A program made the translations under genes and the position numbers. The notes beneath the pieces are model-generated. The model had not been told where the DNA came from and did not search any database. It saw only the letters and a program-made list of their open reading frames with translations. Source: Gammaproteobacteria bacterium (GTDB taxonomy: Bacteria; Pseudomonadota; Gammaproteobacteria; Steroidobacterales; Rariloculaceae). From it: a stretch of 64,000 bases of DNA. The stretch covers positions 1 through 64,000 of the forward strand of contig JAJDVG010000002.1 of NCBI GenBank assembly GCA_022826245.1, given 5' to 3'. This document shows, one piece after another, positions 52,134 through 62,281 of this stretch (position 1 is the stretch's first letter; each line of letters begins with the position of its first letter).

Positions 52134-54709
52134 TCAACCGTTCTCGCGATCTCCGTGCGTTCGTAGCACTCGATCTGGTCGCCGACCTTGACGTCGTTGT
52201 AGTTCTTGACGCCAATTCCGCACTCGGTTCCGGCCCGGACCTCGTTGACGTCATCCTTGAAGCGGCGCAGCGACTCGAGCTGGCCCTCGTAGATGACTAC
52301 ATTGTCGCGCAGGACGCGGATCGGGCTCGCGCGCTTCACATGGCCGTCGATGACCATGCAGCCGGCAACGTTGCCAAGTTTCGGCGAACGGAACACGTCG
52401 CGCACTTCGGCAAGACCGACGATCTGCTCGCGTATCTCCGGCGACAGCATGCCGCTTACGGCGGCCTTGATATCGTCGATGGCTTCGTAGATCACCCGGT
52501 AGTAACGGATGTCGACACCGCTTTCCTTGATCGCGCCCCGGGCGGCAGCGTCGGCGCGGACGTTGAAACCGAGGACGATGGCATCCGAGGCCGCGGCCAG
52601 TTGCACGTCCGATTCCGTGATTCCGCCGACTCCCGAGCCGACAACCGTCACCTTCACCGACTCCTGGGAGATCGCCTCGAGGGCGTCGTTGAGTGCTTCC
52701 ACGCTGCCCTGAACGTCGGCCTTGACCACGAGTTGAATACTTACGGCGCCCGTGTCGCTCATCTGCTGGAACACGTCGTCGAGCTTTGCGGCCTGCTGCT
52801 TCGCGAGCTTGACGTCGCGCTCCTTGCCGTGACGGAACGCCGCAACCTCGCGGGCCTTGCGTTCATCCGTCACGACGAGCACGTCGTCGCCTGCGGCCGG
52901 CGTGCCCGACAGGCCGAGCACGACCGCCGGCATCGACGGCCCGGCTGACTGGATCGCGTTGCCGGCCTCGTCGAACATCGCGCGGATGCGTCCGTATTCC
53001 TGACCCGCGAGCAGGATATCGCCGACCTTGAGGCTACCCTTCTTGACAAGCACGGTCGCCACGGCGCCGCGGCCGCGCTCGAGACTTGCTTCAAGCGCAA
53101 CGCCCGCGGCCGGCCCGCTCGGCTGCGCCTTGAGGTCGAGCAGTTCGGCCTGGAGCATGACGGCATCGAGCAGATCGTCGATGCCCTCGCCGGTGACTGC
53201 GGACACATTGACGAACAACGTGTCGCCGCCCCAGTCGTCCGGTATCACATCGTGTTGCGACAGGTCGTTGCGGGCGCGGTCGGGATCCGCATCTTCGCGG
53301 TCGATCTTGTTGACCGCAACGACCATCGGCACGCCGGCTGCGCGCGCGTGCTGGATGGCCTCGAGCGTCTGCGGCATCACGCTGTCGTCGGCGGCGACGA
53401 CAAGAATGATGACGTCCGTGACCTGGGCGCCCCGTGCCCGCATCGCCGTGAAGGCAGCGTGGCCGGGCGTATCGAGAAACGTCAGCATGCCCTTGCCGGT
53501 CTTCACGTGGTACGCGCCGATGTGCTGCGTGATGCCGCCCGCCTCGCCTGCCGCCACGCGCGTGCGGCGGATGAAATCGAGCAGCGAAGTCTTGCCGTGA
53601 TCGACGTGGCCCATGACGGTCACCACGGCCGGACGAGGGACCGCCTCGATGTCGGCGTCCTTGCCCTCCACGGCTTCGAGCAACTGATCCTCGATCGCCG
53701 TCTCCTTGAGCGGTTTGGCCGTGTGTCCCATCTCCTCGACAACGAGCACCGCCGTGTCCTGGTCGATAACCTGGTTGATCGTCACCATCATGCCCATGCT
53801 CATGAGCACCTTGATGACTTCCGTGGACTTCACGGCCAGGCGCTGCGACAGCTCGTTGACAGGGATCGTTTCGGGAATCTCGACCTCGCGAACCACCGGA
53901 GCGGTCGGGCGCTCGAAGCCGTGTTGCGTGTCCACGCTGACGCTGACGGGACGGCGGCGCGGTCGCTTCCTGCGACGCCGGGTCGAAATGCCATCGGCGA
54001 CATGCAGCGTGTGATCCGGGGTTCGCTTTGCCGGCTTCGCACGTTTGCCCTTCTGCCGGGCACGCTCCTGTTCCTTGCCCGGTGCGCCGTCCGCCGGCTT
54101 CGCCGTATCGTCGGCCTTGCGCCGCGCGGCTTCCACTTCGACTTCGCGGCGCTTCTGCTCTTCCTCGGCCAGGCGTTGACGTTCCTCCTCCTCGCGTCGC
54201 TCGCGCGCCTCCTTCTCTTCCTTCTCTCGGACCAGTTCCTGAGCGCGGCGCTCGGCATCGAGTTCTTCCTTCTGCTTGCGCGCCTGCTCCTCGGCCCGAC
54301 GTTCGGCCTCGTCCTCTTCCTGTTTCAGGCGCTCGAGTTCGTGTTCACGGCGTTGGGCGTCGAGCTCTTCCTGCTTCTTGCGGGCCTGTTCCTCCAGCAC
54401 ATCGCGCTTGATGTAGGTGCGTTTTCGCCTGACTTCGACGTTCACGGTGCGCGTACGGCCCTGGCCGGCGGCGAACTTGAGCTCGCTTTGCGACTTGCGC
54501 TTGAGCGTGATCCTGCGCGGGGCGGCAGCCGTGGGATCGGTGCGCCCGTGCGTGCGGCGCAGATGGGTCAGCAGTTCGAGCTTGGCATCGTCGCTGACGA
54601 TATCTTCGGCGCCGGACACCTTGATGCCGGCCTCGTCGAGCTGCACGATCAGCCGCTCGACCGGCACTTTCAGCACTTCTGCGAATTCGTTGACCGTTAC
54701 TTCCGCCAT
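52130..54709 (-). CDS. infB: Translation initiation factor IF-2
   Basis: GTPase that brings initiator tRNA to the 30S subunit. 859 residues from ATG 54709, with GGAGAG upstream. An N-terminal IF2N domain ([26 protein letters not shown]) is followed by a long charged Glu/Arg-rich coiled region (about 110-215), then the GTPase: [12 protein letters not shown] (G1), [16 protein letters not shown] (G3) and NKID (G4). Domains II-IV end with the fMet-tRNA-binding C-terminus. The in-frame extension to 54754 overlaps nusA and is not IF2-like. Confidence 0.98.
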   Translation of the reverse strand: MAEVTVNEFAEVLKVPVERLIVQLDEAGIKVSGAEDIVSDDAKLELLTHLRRTHGRTDPTAAAPRRITLKRKSQSELKFAAGQGRTRTVNVEVRRKRTYIKRDVLEEQARKKQEELDAQRREHELERLKQEEDEAERRAEEQARKQKEELDAERRAQELVREKEEKEARERREEEERQRLAEEEQKRREVEVEAARRKADDTAKPADGAPGKEQERARQKGKRAKPAKRTPDHTLHVADGISTRRRRKRPRRRPVSVSVDTQHGFERPTAPVVREVEIPETIPVNELSQRLAVKSTEVIKVLMSMGMMVTINQVIDQDTAVLVVEEMGHTAKPLKETAIEDQLLEAVEGKDADIEAVPRPAVVTVMGHVDHGKTSLLDFIRRTRVAAGEAGGITQHIGAYHVKTGKGMLTFLDTPGHAAFTAMRARGAQVTDVIILVVAADDSVMPQTLEAIQHARAAGVPMVVAVNKIDREDADPDRARNDLSQHDVIPDDWGGDTLFVNVSAVTGEGIDDLLDAVMLQAELLDLKAQPSGPAAGVALEASLERGRGAVATVLVKKGSLKVGDILLAGQEYGRIRAMFDEAGNAIQSAGPSMPAVVLGLSGTPAAGDDVLVVTDERKAREVAAFRHGKERDVKLAKQQAAKLDDVFQQMSDTGAVSIQLVVKADVQGSVEALNDALEAISQESVKVTVVGSGVGGITESDVQLAAASDAIVLGFNVRADAAARGAIKESGVDIRYYRVIYEAIDDIKAAVSGMLSPEIREQIVGLAEVRDVFRSPKLGNVAGCMVIDGHVKRASPIRVLRDNVVIYEGQLESLRRFKDDVNEVRAGTECGIGVKNYNDVKVGDQIECYERTEIARTVE

Positions 54710-54726
54710 TGTGCTCTCCTCGCTCC

Positions 54727-56229
54727 TCAGGCCTGCTGCTCGGTCTCGAACCAATGGGCGCGGGCCGCCATGATCAGTTCGCCGGCGCGATCGGGCTCGA
54801 GCTCGTCGATGCCCTCGAGGTCATCCACGGCTTGCTCGGCGAGATCCTCCCGGGTGACGACGCCGCGGCTTGCGAGAATGAAGGCCAGTTCCATGTCCAT
54901 GCCGTCGAGGCTCAGCAGGTCTTCGGCCGGTTGGGCCTGGTCGATGACTTCCTCGGTGACGATCGCCTGCGTGATGAGCACGTCGCGCGCGCGCGCGCGC
55001 AGCTCATCCACGATTTCCTGATCGAACTCCTCGATCGCGAGCAGCTCGTTGGCCGGCACATAGGCGATCTCCTCGAGAGAAGAGAAGCCCTCCTGCACGA
55101 GGATCGTGGCGACATCGTCGTCGACGTCGAGGTCTTTCATGAAGTTCTCGATGAGTTCGCGCGCTTCCTGCTCGCTCTTTTCTTCCGCATCGGTCTCCGT
55201 CATGACATTGAGTTCCCAGTTCGTGAGCTCACTGGCAAGACGGATGTTCTGGCCGCCCCGGCCGATCGCCTGCGAGAGCTTCTCCTCGTCCACGGCGATA
55301 TCCATGCTGTGTGCGTCCTCGTCTACGACGATCGAAAGCACATCGGCCGGCGACATGGCGTTGATGACGAACTGGGCGGGATTCTCGTCGTGCAAAATGA
55401 TGTCGACACGTTCCCCTGCGAGTTCATTGGACACGGCCTGCACGCGCGATCCGCGCATCCCGACGCACGCGCCGACGGGATCGATGCGGTTGTCGTTGCT
55501 CTTGACCGCGATCTTGGCGCGCAATCCGGGGTCGCGCGCGGCGCCGAGTATCTCGATCAGCCCCTGTCCCACTTCGGGTACTTCGATGTTGAAGAGCTCG
55601 ATCAGGAACTGCGGCGACGCCCGCGTCAGAAAGAGCTGCGGACCGCGTACTTCGGCGCGAACGTCCGCCAGCAGGCTCTTGATTCGGTCCTGCGGCTTGA
55701 CGGGTTCTCGCGGGATCAGGTGTTCTGCGGGAATGAACCCTTCGGCGTTGCCTCCCAGATCCACGTATACGCCGTTGCGATCGACGCGCTTGACGATGCC
55801 GCTGACGAGTTCTCCGACCCGACCCTCGTACTCCTCGACGACCTGCTCACGCTCGGCCTCGCGCACTTTCTGAACGATGACCTGCTTGGCCGTCTGGGCG
55901 GCGATTCTGCCGAACTCGACGGATTCCATGGGTTGCTCGACATAGTCGCCGGGCTGCGCGTTCTCATCGTACTCGACGGCATCGAGAACCCTGAGCTCAC
56001 GGGCAGGCTCTTCCAGCTCGGTCGAATCGTCGGCGAATACCATCCAGCGCCGAAACGTCTCGTACTCGCCGGTCTCGCGGTCGATGGCGACGCGCACCTC
56101 GATGTCCTCGCCGTAGCGCTTTCGCGTGGCGCTGGCGAGCGCAGCTTCGATCGCCTCGAAGATCACGTCTTTCTCGACACCCTTTTCGTTCGAGACGGCG
56201 TCCACTACCAGCAGAATTTCCTTGCTCAT
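54727..56229 (-). CDS. nusA: Transcription termination/antitermination protein NusA
   Basis: RNA polymerase-associated pausing and antitermination factor. 500 residues: an N-terminal RNAP-binding domain ([39 protein letters not shown]), S1 ([38 protein letters not shown]), two KH domains ([48 protein letters not shown]) and two C-terminal acidic repeats as in gammaproteobacteria. Standard rimP-nusA-infB order, with a 17-base gap to infB. Confidence 0.98.
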   Translation of the reverse strand: MSKEILLVVDAVSNEKGVEKDVIFEAIEAALASATRKRYGEDIEVRVAIDRETGEYETFRRWMVFADDSTELEEPARELRVLDAVEYDENAQPGDYVEQPMESVEFGRIAAQTAKQVIVQKVREAEREQVVEEYEGRVGELVSGIVKRVDRNGVYVDLGGNAEGFIPAEHLIPREPVKPQDRIKSLLADVRAEVRGPQLFLTRASPQFLIELFNIEVPEVGQGLIEILGAARDPGLRAKIAVKSNDNRIDPVGACVGMRGSRVQAVSNELAGERVDIILHDENPAQFVINAMSPADVLSIVVDEDAHSMDIAVDEEKLSQAIGRGGQNIRLASELTNWELNVMTETDAEEKSEQEARELIENFMKDLDVDDDVATILVQEGFSSLEEIAYVPANELLAIEEFDQEIVDELRARARDVLITQAIVTEEVIDQAQPAEDLLSLDGMDMELAFILASRGVVTREDLAEQAVDDLEGIDELEPDRAGELIMAARAHWFETEQQA

Positions 56230-56249
56230 CGTTCAGTTACCTTGCCCGA

Positions 56250-56708
56250 TCATTTCCCGATCACGAGCCGCGCATCTGCAATTTCCGCCAGACTCAACTG
56301 CCAGATCGTTCCGTCCACGTCGACGGCGATCGCCTGCTCGCCAGCGTCGCAGAGCCGCCCTCTGAAACGGCGCCGGCCATCGCGAGGTTTCGTCAGTTCG
56401 ACCCTGACTTCGTCGTTCAGGAACCTTTCGAAATGAGCCGCGGTCCTTAGCCGCCGCTCGATCCCGGGCGAGGAAACCTCGAGTACGTAATGCCCGGGCA
56501 GCGGATCCTCGACGTCGAGGAAAGCGCCGATCTGCTCGCTGACGAGCTCGCAATCGGCCAGGGTCACGGCCGGTTCCCTGTCGATATAGATTCTCAGCAA
56601 CCCTCTGCCGCCGATCCGCGCTTCAAGATCGACGAGTTCGTATCCGAGCGCCTGCAACGGCGGTTCCAGAAGACCGATCAACGCCTGCTTGTCTACCGAC
56701 TGACTCAC
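56250..56708 (-). CDS. rimP: Ribosome maturation factor RimP
   Basis: 30S assembly factor. 152 residues. LIGLLEPPLQALGYELVDLEARIGGRGLLRIYIDRE, VTLADCELVSEQIGAFLDVEDPLPGHYVLEVSSPGIERRLRTAAHFERF match the family. GTG 56708 is chosen because the longer in-frame TTG at 56744 would put the start codon inside a terminator-like hairpin. First gene of the nusA operon, preceded by two hairpins. Confidence 0.94.
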   Translation of the reverse strand: MSQSVDKQALIGLLEPPLQALGYELVDLEARIGGRGLLRIYIDREPAVTLADCELVSEQIGAFLDVEDPLPGHYVLEVSSPGIERRLRTAAHFERFLNDEVRVELTKPRDGRRRFRGRLCDAGEQAIAVDVDGTIWQLSLAEIADARLVIGK

Positions 56709-56728
56709 GATCGACACTGCTCCAGCAA

Positions 56729-56752
56729 CAAAAAATGGGCTCAAGGCCCATT
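56729..56752 (-). terminator. Attenuator-like rho-independent terminator just upstream of rimP
   Basis: Minus strand: ATGGGC, loop CTTGA, GCCCAT and then a run of T. It ends 21 bases before the rimP GTG, so it likely attenuates transcription into the nusA-infB operon, a known control point in this operon. Confidence 0.75.
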
Positions 56753-56805
56753 CTTCTTAGTCTCCTTCCTCCTCGACCCGCCCCAACGTGCGGGTTACGT
56801 ATCGC

Positions 56806-56828
56806 AAAAGGCCCCGCCGGGGGGCTTC
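56806..56828 (-). terminator. Second hairpin upstream of rimP
   Basis: Minus strand: GCCCC-CCGGC-GGGGC followed by CTTTT. Typical of a rho-independent terminator, lying about 100 bases upstream of rimP, before the first hairpin in the transcript. Confidence 0.6.
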
Positions 56829-57036
56829 CTACTTAACCATTCTGGTTACCATTTAGCCCTAAACCCATGATTCATTGAGAAATCATTTGGCATACCCGGA
56901 GCCGAAGCACCGCAAAATCGGGACGTATCGTACCAAAAGTCGGTACGCGGCGATAGAACCCGGGAGTGCGAATTCGCGTCGAACGGTCGCGGGCGGCAGC
57001 CGTTCCGCGACCCGATTCGCGATGCGGCGCGGCCCG

Positions 57037-57276
<240 letters not shown>

Positions 57277-57343
57277 GTCGATGACTCCTCAGGTCTGCAC
57301 CGGATTCGAGCGACGTTTTGCGCGGAAAACCGAACGGCGACTG

Positions 57344-58411
57344 CTAGCGGTGCGCCGACTGGTAGTGCCGTTCGAGAATGTCCATGCCGAAATCTTCGGC
57401 CCGGCTGCGCCACACCGAGTGAACGTGGTTGCCCATGTTCTGCTCGTTGTCGTACTCGAAGATGAAATCGGGCCCTTGCAGGCGGAAGTAGTGCGGTTCG
57501 CGACGCACGGTCGAACCCATCCACGCGAAACTGAGTTCGGCCGGGTCGATGGCCGCAAGGCGCGCCATGGACAGCTCAGGCTGATAATTCGCCACGACCT
57601 CGTCGAGAATACGCCGCACCCAGTGCTGCTGCATCTCGTTGAATTCGCTCACGGAAATGCCCTGCGGCTCAAGCGTCTGACGCCATGCTTCCCATTCCTC
57701 GCGCGGCTTGCCGATGTTTCCCGTGAAGATCTCGCCGGGCGGTTCGTCGGCGATGATGGCGCGCCCCTTCTGTTCGTCCGTCAGCGACATGAGCAGGTCG
57801 CGAGCAAGGTCTTCCTGGATACCGTGCACGCGAAACCCGGCGAGCGGCCCGGTGCGTACCTCGGCCGGATTCGAGCCGAAAAACGAGGGGGTTACGGATA
57901 CCCCCTCAGGCGATACCGAAACGTTCAGGGAGACGTGATGGCCTTCGAAGCGCCACGCCCACTCCGAATCCATCGTCGGAGTCCCGAACAGGGCCAGCAC
58001 ATAGTGGTCCACGCTCCTCGGCACGCCGCCGCGATCGAGCATGTCGAGAATGGTCTCAAGCTGCATGATGTGCACGACCTTGAGATAGCCGTTGGAACTG
58101 AGAATCGACCTCAGAAGATCGTGAACGAGCATGCGCTGCCCGGCCGACATCGATTCGATCGGCAGGCCGACACGTGGCGCCGGCCAGAACTGCCACTGCT
58201 CGCGCGCCGCGTCGTCGAGGGTGTGCAGCATGTTGCCGCGCCGGTCGATCATGACCAAACCCTGCGGGCCGCGACGTTCTTCGACCGTCTCGACGATTGC
58301 GCTCGCGGTCTCGACCATTGCTTCGCGGACGGACCGTGTCGCCGCATCCTGCGCCGTTGCCGTTGCGGTCAACAACAAGCCGGCAATTACAGCAACAAAT
58401 CGGTGGTTCAT
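57344..58411 (-). CDS. DUF3500-type secreted protein
   Basis: 355 residues with a signal peptide ending near ATAQ. WAWRFEGHHVSLNVSVSPEGVSVTPSFFGSNPAEVRTGPLAGFRV, LMSLTDEQKGRAII and HYFRLQGPDFIFEYDNEQNMGNHVHSVWRSRAEDFGMDILERHY match the DUF3500 family of secreted proteins, which carry conserved His residues (EGHH, NHVHSVWR) that may bind metal. No enzyme activity has been proven for it, to my knowledge. It lies in the same accessory block as the AHHSF proteins. Confidence 0.85.
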   Translation of the reverse strand: MNHRFVAVIAGLLLTATATAQDAATRSVREAMVETASAIVETVEERRGPQGLVMIDRRGNMLHTLDDAAREQWQFWPAPRVGLPIESMSAGQRMLVHDLLRSILSSNGYLKVVHIMQLETILDMLDRGGVPRSVDHYVLALFGTPTMDSEWAWRFEGHHVSLNVSVSPEGVSVTPSFFGSNPAEVRTGPLAGFRVHGIQEDLARDLLMSLTDEQKGRAIIADEPPGEIFTGNIGKPREEWEAWRQTLEPQGISVSEFNEMQQHWVRRILDEVVANYQPELSMARLAAIDPAELSFAWMGSTVRREPHYFRLQGPDFIFEYDNEQNMGNHVHSVWRSRAEDFGMDILERHYQSAHR

Positions 58412-58480
58412 CTGCAGTCCCCCGTATACCGTTGAGCCTCGATCACTCCGGTTATATTAACCGAATCGGTAAACGCCGCA

Positions 58481-59320
58481 TCACTCGACGACTCTGAGCT
58501 CGTAGAGCGTCGGCCAGTTCTTGCCGGTCACGAATAGCCGTTGCGCTTCGGTGTCGAACGCGATGCCGTTCAACACGGCGTCCGTGCTGCTGCGCTGCCA
58601 GCTCGGATAGAGCTCGCTCAAGTCGATCCAGCCGAGTACGGCTCCGTCCGACGGTGAAATGCGGGCGATGCGATCCTCGTACCAGACGTTCGCCCAGATT
58701 TCTCCATCGATGTATTCGAGTTCGTTGAGCCGCGGCAGTTCCCGATCGCCGTCGCGCACCGTCAGGCGCCTGACCTGTTCGTAGCTTTCCGCATCCAGGA
58801 ACCGAAGCGACGCCGAACCGTCGCTCAGGATCAGGTGACTGCCGTCGTGGGTCAGCCCCCAGCCTTCGCCTTCATAGCGAAACGTATCGAGCACATCGAA
58901 AGTCGCCAGGTCGTAAACGATACCGAGACCGCTGCGCCAGGTAAGCTGGTAGGCGCGGTCGCCGATAATCGTGAGTCCTTCGCCGAAGAGCCGCGCATTG
59001 AGCGCGCTGATCCGCGCAACCTGTCCGGATTCGATCTCGACTTCGCGAATCGACGATGCGCCGTAGCGCCCCGTGCTCTCGTACAGGTAGCCGCCCGACG
59101 CGACGAGCCCCTGGGTGAAGGCCGCCGGATCGTGGGGATACTCCGCGATCACTTCGACCCGCCAAAGTTCGGCGCCGCCGCGAAGCTGCGCCCATGCGGC
59201 GAACCCACCGGCCGCGACCGCGAGTGCCGCGGCGACAAGCCAACCCCATGTGCGCTGAGCGCGCTTCGCCTTGCTCACTGCCGGTGACTCACGCGTGGAA
59301 TTCCCGCCACGGACTGCCAC
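58481..59320 (-). CDS. Glutaminyl-peptide cyclotransferase (plant/bacterial beta-propeller type)
   Basis: Forms N-terminal pyroglutamate. 279 residues: an N-terminal hydrophobic anchor (WLVAAALAVAAGGFAAWAQ) then a five-bladed beta-propeller with YPHDPAAFTQGLVASGGYLYESTGRYGASSIREVEIESG, the family's catalytic Glu segment, RSGLGIVYDLATFDVL and YIDGEIWANVWYEDRIARISPSDG. It is exported or membrane-anchored. The start could be 59320 or the internal GTG 59278; neither has a clear ribosome site. Confidence 0.9.
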   Translation of the reverse strand: MAVRGGNSTRESPAVSKAKRAQRTWGWLVAAALAVAAGGFAAWAQLRGGAELWRVEVIAEYPHDPAAFTQGLVASGGYLYESTGRYGASSIREVEIESGQVARISALNARLFGEGLTIIGDRAYQLTWRSGLGIVYDLATFDVLDTFRYEGEGWGLTHDGSHLILSDGSASLRFLDAESYEQVRRLTVRDGDRELPRLNELEYIDGEIWANVWYEDRIARISPSDGAVLGWIDLSELYPSWQRSSTDAVLNGIAFDTEAQRLFVTGKNWPTLYELRVVE

Positions 59321-59358
59321 GCAGGATCATAGCCCAATTCCGGAGAAAGCGGCCGATC

Positions 59359-59676
59359 TCAGCAGGTCTCGGGAACGACGAACTCGAAATCGTACTCGCC
59401 GTGGGTCCGCACGAGATCGAGGACCGCCGGAACGCGCGGCAATGCACCGCATTCGCGTACTTCGATCACACCGAGCGGCTCACTGGACACGTCGAACGCG
59501 ATCTCCAGTGCGGTCAATGAGGGATACGATCGGTAGCGGTACTCGAAACGGTCCATGAAAATGTCGAGCCGCACGAGCGGCGGCTCGGTCGGCAGGAACA
59601 TCAACTGTGTGGCGAGGTACACCAGCGTGCCGAGGGCGACGACCATGAACGCGATGCGCAGCCGCCCCATGTGCAT
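59359..59676 (-). CDS. Hypothetical small protein with N-terminal membrane segment
   Basis: 105 residues. A hydrophobic stretch (IAFMVVALGTLVYLATQLMFL) is followed by an acidic/aromatic domain (DIFMDRFEYRYRSYPSLTALEIAFD) and two Cys near the C-terminus that could form a disulfide in the periplasm. I do not recognise the family. Codon pattern and frame look like a real gene; it lies between the AHHSF fusion gene and the cyclotransferase on the same strand. Confidence 0.6.
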   Translation of the reverse strand: MHMGRLRIAFMVVALGTLVYLATQLMFLPTEPPLVRLDIFMDRFEYRYRSYPSLTALEIAFDVSSEPLGVIEVRECGALPRVPAVLDLVRTHGEYDFEFVVPETC

Positions 59677-59715
59677 GAGCCGGGAACCCGAGCCGCGAGG
59701 AGTGGCGCCGGAGGA

Positions 59716-60720
59716 CTATTCGGACGTGACGCAGTCGTAGGGCCTGACTTCCTCACCGGGCCGCCAGACCCAGCTCTTGCCCTGCACGGCGGGCTCGGTG
59801 AACGTTGCCGGGTCCGTCACGGTCAATTCGTAGTCGAGCATGCTGCCGTCCTCATTGAGCGTGAACCGCTCTTCGGTCTCGACCGCCGGGCTCTGCCGGA
59901 TTCCGGCGTTGTTGAAGAAGCCGTAATTGATGGCGGTCGTCTCGACGACCAGCGTATCGCCGTCCCAGCGTCCGACCGAGTGGCCGAGGAGGTTCGGCTC
60001 CGCGGCGTCGTCGACGGCTCCCGGAGACATGTGGAACCTGCGCACCGTGTCGTACTCCTCGAGCCGCATCACGATCACGTCGCCTTCGTCGACGAACATC
60101 ATCGGGTAAGGCTGCTCCATGATGTACGGCATGCCTTTCGGCGCGCAGTTCCGGGTCGGGTCGTCGGTGATGGGGTCGTAGCCGGCCTGAGCGGCCTGGG
60201 CGGAAGGCGTCAACGGGTAACTGCCGTTCCAGAGCGACCCGGCGCTCGTCCACACCCGGAAGATTCCACGGTCCTCGATGTCGGCCGTTACTGCACCGCG
60301 AATGTCCTCGCCGATGGTTCGGTCGGACCAGCGCGGCGTGTACCGCGAGCCGAACAGGATCTCGTCGCCGCTCGGCAGCAGCATGTTCGTGAGCCATAGT
60401 GCGTCCTCGGACACTCTGCCGGGATTGCCTGCAACGGTGACCTGTGTGCCCGGCGAGACGAGGTCCGGCGTCAGGCCGAATCGGCTGACGATGCTGACGG
60501 AGTTCGTCTCGATCTCAAGCGTGCGCGGATCGCCGTTGGCATCCACACCCGTCACCGTGAAGCCGATGTGAGGGTTGCGCCACAGTACCTCGGTGACCTC
60601 TCCTTCCATCTCCACGATCTGGCTGCGGTCGTAGGCCGGTCCCGTGGCATGATGCGCATGGGCGCCGGCGGCAATCATGAGGAGCACGGCGGCGAAAACC
60701 TTCGTCGTTTTCATATTCAT
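59716..60720 (-). CDS. Fusion of an AHHSF-type domain with the G-x-W-x-G-D-T-L secreted domain
   Basis: 334 residues. The signal peptide is predicted to be cut after AHA (residue 22), giving His23-His24 at the N-terminus and N-P-H at residues 49-51, as in the short AHHSF proteins. The C-terminal two-thirds match the separate partner family: VGRWDGDTLVVETTAINYGFFNN, EERFTLNEDGSMLDYELTVTDPATFTEP and a final Cys. The single-chain fusion of two domains encoded as neighbours elsewhere in this window argues that they act together. Confidence 0.85.
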   Translation of the reverse strand: MNMKTTKVFAAVLLMIAAGAHAHHATGPAYDRSQIVEMEGEVTEVLWRNPHIGFTVTGVDANGDPRTLEIETNSVSIVSRFGLTPDLVSPGTQVTVAGNPGRVSEDALWLTNMLLPSGDEILFGSRYTPRWSDRTIGEDIRGAVTADIEDRGIFRVWTSAGSLWNGSYPLTPSAQAAQAGYDPITDDPTRNCAPKGMPYIMEQPYPMMFVDEGDVIVMRLEEYDTVRRFHMSPGAVDDAAEPNLLGHSVGRWDGDTLVVETTAINYGFFNNAGIRQSPAVETEERFTLNEDGSMLDYELTVTDPATFTEPAVQGKSWVWRPGEEVRPYDCVTSE

Positions 60721-60910
60721 GGCGTATTCGAACCTCCGTTAGCGGCTGCGAGCCGTCCTGTCGCTACGGTCCGTAGCCAAACGCAACGAACGATTGTCCA
60801 ATCGATTTTACGCCATCGACGTTTGCCCCGGTAGCAACTGTGACGACATCGCCGCGATTCATTATCATTGCGACAATCGGACATCCAGATTCGTTGCGGG
60901 GAACTCACTG

Positions 60911-61735
60911 ATGCGTATTCGGCTCGACATCGTTGGCCTCACGACTGCGCTTGCCGCTGCTACCGCGCTGCTCGCGTCATCGGCAACGGCGCAGGAGCGT
61001 CCCGAGCGAATCAACGGGCGCCCCAACCTCAACGGAATATGGCAGGCGCTCAATTCCGCGCACTGGAACGTGGAAGGGCATTCCGCCGAGGCGCTCGCCG
61101 ATTTCTGGCAACTCGGTGCGATCGCCGCGGTCCCCGCCGGCCAGAGCGTGGTCGTCGGCGGTACGATCCCCTACCTGCCCGAGGCGCTCGCCAGGCGCGA
61201 CGAGAACCGCGCCGGCTGGCCGGCCTCCGACCCCGAAGCGAAGTGCTACATGCCCGGAATACCGCGAGCGACGTACATGCCCTACCCGTTTCAGATCGTC
61301 CAGGGGGATGGCGACATCCTCTTCGTCTATGCGTTCGCGAGCGCCAATCGCCCTGTACACATGACCGACATTCGTACGCTCAACGAGGTTCCGGTCGACA
61401 TGTGGATGGGCTGGTCGAACGGGAGTTGGGAAGGCGACACGCTCGTCGTCGAGGTCATCGCCAACGACGACCGTACCTGGTTCGACCGCGCCGGCAATTA
61501 CCACAGCAACGCGATGACGGTCACCGAACGCTACACGCTGATCGACGAGAACCACATCCAGTACGAAGCGACGATCGACGATCCAAATACGTTTTCAAGA
61601 CCATGGACGATCTCGATGCCGCTTTACCGTGACGTGTCGCCCAATGCCGAATTGCTCGACTTCAAGTGCGTCGAATTTTCGGAAAACCTGCTCTATGGAG
61701 AGTACCTCAAGGAACCGCCGACACCGCTGCAATAG
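60911..61735 (+). CDS. Secreted protein of unknown function, G-x-W-x-G-D-T-L family
   Basis: 274 residues with a signal peptide ending near TAQ; GGGGA precedes ATG 60911. RPNLNGIWQAL, YMPYPFQIVQGDGDILFVYAF, GSWEGDTLVVEVIANDDRTWFDRAGNYHSNAMTVTERYTLIDENHIQYEATIDDP and a C-terminal FKC define the family. It is followed by an AHHSF gene on the same strand 69 bases later, repeating the order at 11.7-13.2 kb. No enzyme activity can be assigned. Confidence 0.8.
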   Translation: MRIRLDIVGLTTALAAATALLASSATAQERPERINGRPNLNGIWQALNSAHWNVEGHSAEALADFWQLGAIAAVPAGQSVVVGGTIPYLPEALARRDENRAGWPASDPEAKCYMPGIPRATYMPYPFQIVQGDGDILFVYAFASANRPVHMTDIRTLNEVPVDMWMGWSNGSWEGDTLVVEVIANDDRTWFDRAGNYHSNAMTVTERYTLIDENHIQYEATIDDPNTFSRPWTISMPLYRDVSPNAELLDFKCVEFSENLLYGEYLKEPPTPLQ

Positions 61736-61804
61736 GCGCCGCGCAACGCTGTGCATGACCTGAGCGGCGCCACGACCGAACCGAATCATCAGGAGACCAG
61801 GCCA

Positions 61805-62212
61805 ATGAGAATCAAGTCCCCCGCCACGCTCGCCGGCGCCCTGTTACTGGCGGCTGCCGTCCCCGCGAGCGCTCACCACTCGTTCGCCGCCGAGTTCGAC
61901 ATCAATCGTCCGATCGAACTCGAAGGCGTCGTCACGCGGATGGAATTCAGCAACCCGCACTCCTGGCTCCACATCGAGGTCACGACGGTGAGCGGCGAGA
62001 AGCAGCAGTGGCAGGTCGAGGGCGGCGCCCCCAATGCACTGATTCGCCGCGGCTGGAACAGGAATTCGATCCCCGCGGGCATTCGCGTTCACGTCGAGGG
62101 CTTCCAGGCGCGGGACCGCTCTTTCCGCGCGAGCGGCCGCGAAGTCACGCTGCCTGACGGTTCGAGCCTGTTCATGGGCTCGGTCGGTATCGGCGCCCCC
62201 AGGGCAGAATAG
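61805..62212 (+). CDS. AHHSF-type secreted protein (DUF6152-like)
   Basis: 135 residues; AGGAGACC precedes ATG 61805. The signal peptide is predicted to be cut after ASA (residue 23), exposing His24-His25-Ser-Phe; N-P-H is at residues 50-52, 28 residues from the first His. The rest forms a compact domain (GEKQQWQVEGGAPNALIRRGWNRNSIPAGIRVHVEGFQARDRS). Paired with the preceding partner gene. The function is unknown. Confidence 0.88.
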   Translation: MRIKSPATLAGALLLAAAVPASAHHSFAAEFDINRPIELEGVVTRMEFSNPHSWLHIEVTTVSGEKQQWQVEGGAPNALIRRGWNRNSIPAGIRVHVEGFQARDRSFRASGREVTLPDGSSLFMGSVGIGAPRAE

Positions 62213-62281
62213 GACTGCGCCAGCGAAGGCTGTCCTCGACCGCAAATCAATGCGGCGTGGACAGCGCCTGGCGGCTGCGCC

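Larger units (their letters stand above)
56709..57036. other. 328-bp leader upstream of the rimP-nusA operon
   Basis: No supported gene. It holds the two minus-strand hairpins described separately (56729-56752 and 56806-56828), and further upstream an AT-rich stretch around 56835-56900. In many gammaproteobacteria tRNA genes precede rimP; none was recognised here on either strand. A promoter for the operon should lie on the minus strand above 56830, but no clear pair of boxes was found. Confidence 0.6.

Noticed and set aside
56708..56744. TTG 56744 as the rimP start
   Set aside because: The start would fall inside the terminator-like hairpin and add 12 residues unlike the family.
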